From: Micrococcales bacterium | Lineage (GTDB): Bacteria > Actinomycetota > Actinomycetes > Actinomycetales > Cellulomonadaceae | DNA: 44,533 nucleotides | Direction of reading: 5' to 3' | Assembly (NCBI GenBank): GCA_009779195.1 | Contig: WRET01000023.1 | Coordinates: 1-44,533, forward strand | Part shown: positions 44,471 through 44,533 of the stretch, piece after piece | How the letters are laid out: every line of letters begins with the position of its first letter | How positions within the stretch are numbered: position 1 is the first letter of the stretch | Made by a program: the position numbers and the translations under genes | Notes under the pieces: model-generated | Seen by the model: the letters and a program-made list of their open reading frames with translations, nothing else | Databases searched by the model: none | What the model was told of the DNA's origin: nothing

Positions 44471-44533
44471 GTTGCTCTCCGTTCTGGTGGGTGGGCTCTG
44501 CCGTGTACGTGCATGACCGACGACAAGACCGTA

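Overview
The window is high-GC DNA with actinobacterial gene content and is most likely chromosomal. It carries GatCAB, IlvD, a Tad/Flp pilus locus, a type VII secretion (ESX-like) core and GTG/ATGA translational coupling, which suggests an actinomycete of the Micrococcales type. The genus cannot be fixed from sequence alone. No rRNA, tRNA or CRISPR array was seen.

Layout. 1-3.5 kb (minus): ilvD, running off the left edge, a D-2-hydroxyacid dehydrogenase and a GNAT acetyltransferase. 3.6-5.4 kb (plus): mscL, a decayed vapC fragment, a 37-bp-arm perfect inverted repeat, and an isoprenylcysteine methyltransferase-family gene. 5.3-8.5 kb is an eroded accessory patch: a 3'-truncated member of a family I call AIDxxM, a membrane-protein gene split by an in-frame amber codon, and a short secreted-protein/lipoprotein operon bracketed by two copies of the gatB 3' end. 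8.6-11.9 kb (minus): gatC-gatA-gatB. 12.2-12.75 kb is a decayed copy of the leader of the tad operon fused to a decayed piece of its last large gene. 13.0-15.9 kb is an intact AIDxxM gene coupled to a signal-anchored extracellular protein gene.

16.4-30.4 kb (plus) is a long, tightly coupled Tad-type pilus operon: SAF/CpaB-like, CpaE-like, CpaF ATPase, TadB, TadC, Flp-like pilins, TadE-like pseudopilins, lipoproteins, secreted PKD-like proteins, and a 1066-aa membrane protein with two LysM domains and a C-terminal BTAD/SARP-like region. Inside it a module (3' end of tadC, pilin, TadE pair, lipoprotein, secreted protein) has been duplicated in tandem. One copy lost its TadE pair by an internal deletion, and a third copy survives only as relics at 25.9-26.5 kb. 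30.4-32.8 kb holds the third AIDxxM gene with its coupled lipoprotein. 32.9-37.2 kb holds long WXG-like proteins, an alpha/beta-hydrolase-like protein lacking the nucleophile serine, and small partners. 37.4-44.5 kb (minus) is a type VII secretion core: two WXG100 proteins, EccD-like, a zinc-ribbon/RDD/FHA protein, and an EccC with three ATPase domains.

Interpretation. Tad pilus genes and a type VII core face each other, and between and beside them lie AT-richer genes for long helical proteins, each AIDxxM gene being coupled to a membrane protein or lipoprotein gene. The repeated arrangement (operon leader, LysM-BTAD, AIDxxM, membrane partner), intact once and decayed once, suggests the unit duplicated and diversified as a block. 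I infer that the AIDxxM/partner pairs are substrates or accessories of the surface machinery encoded here. The sequence does not prove this.
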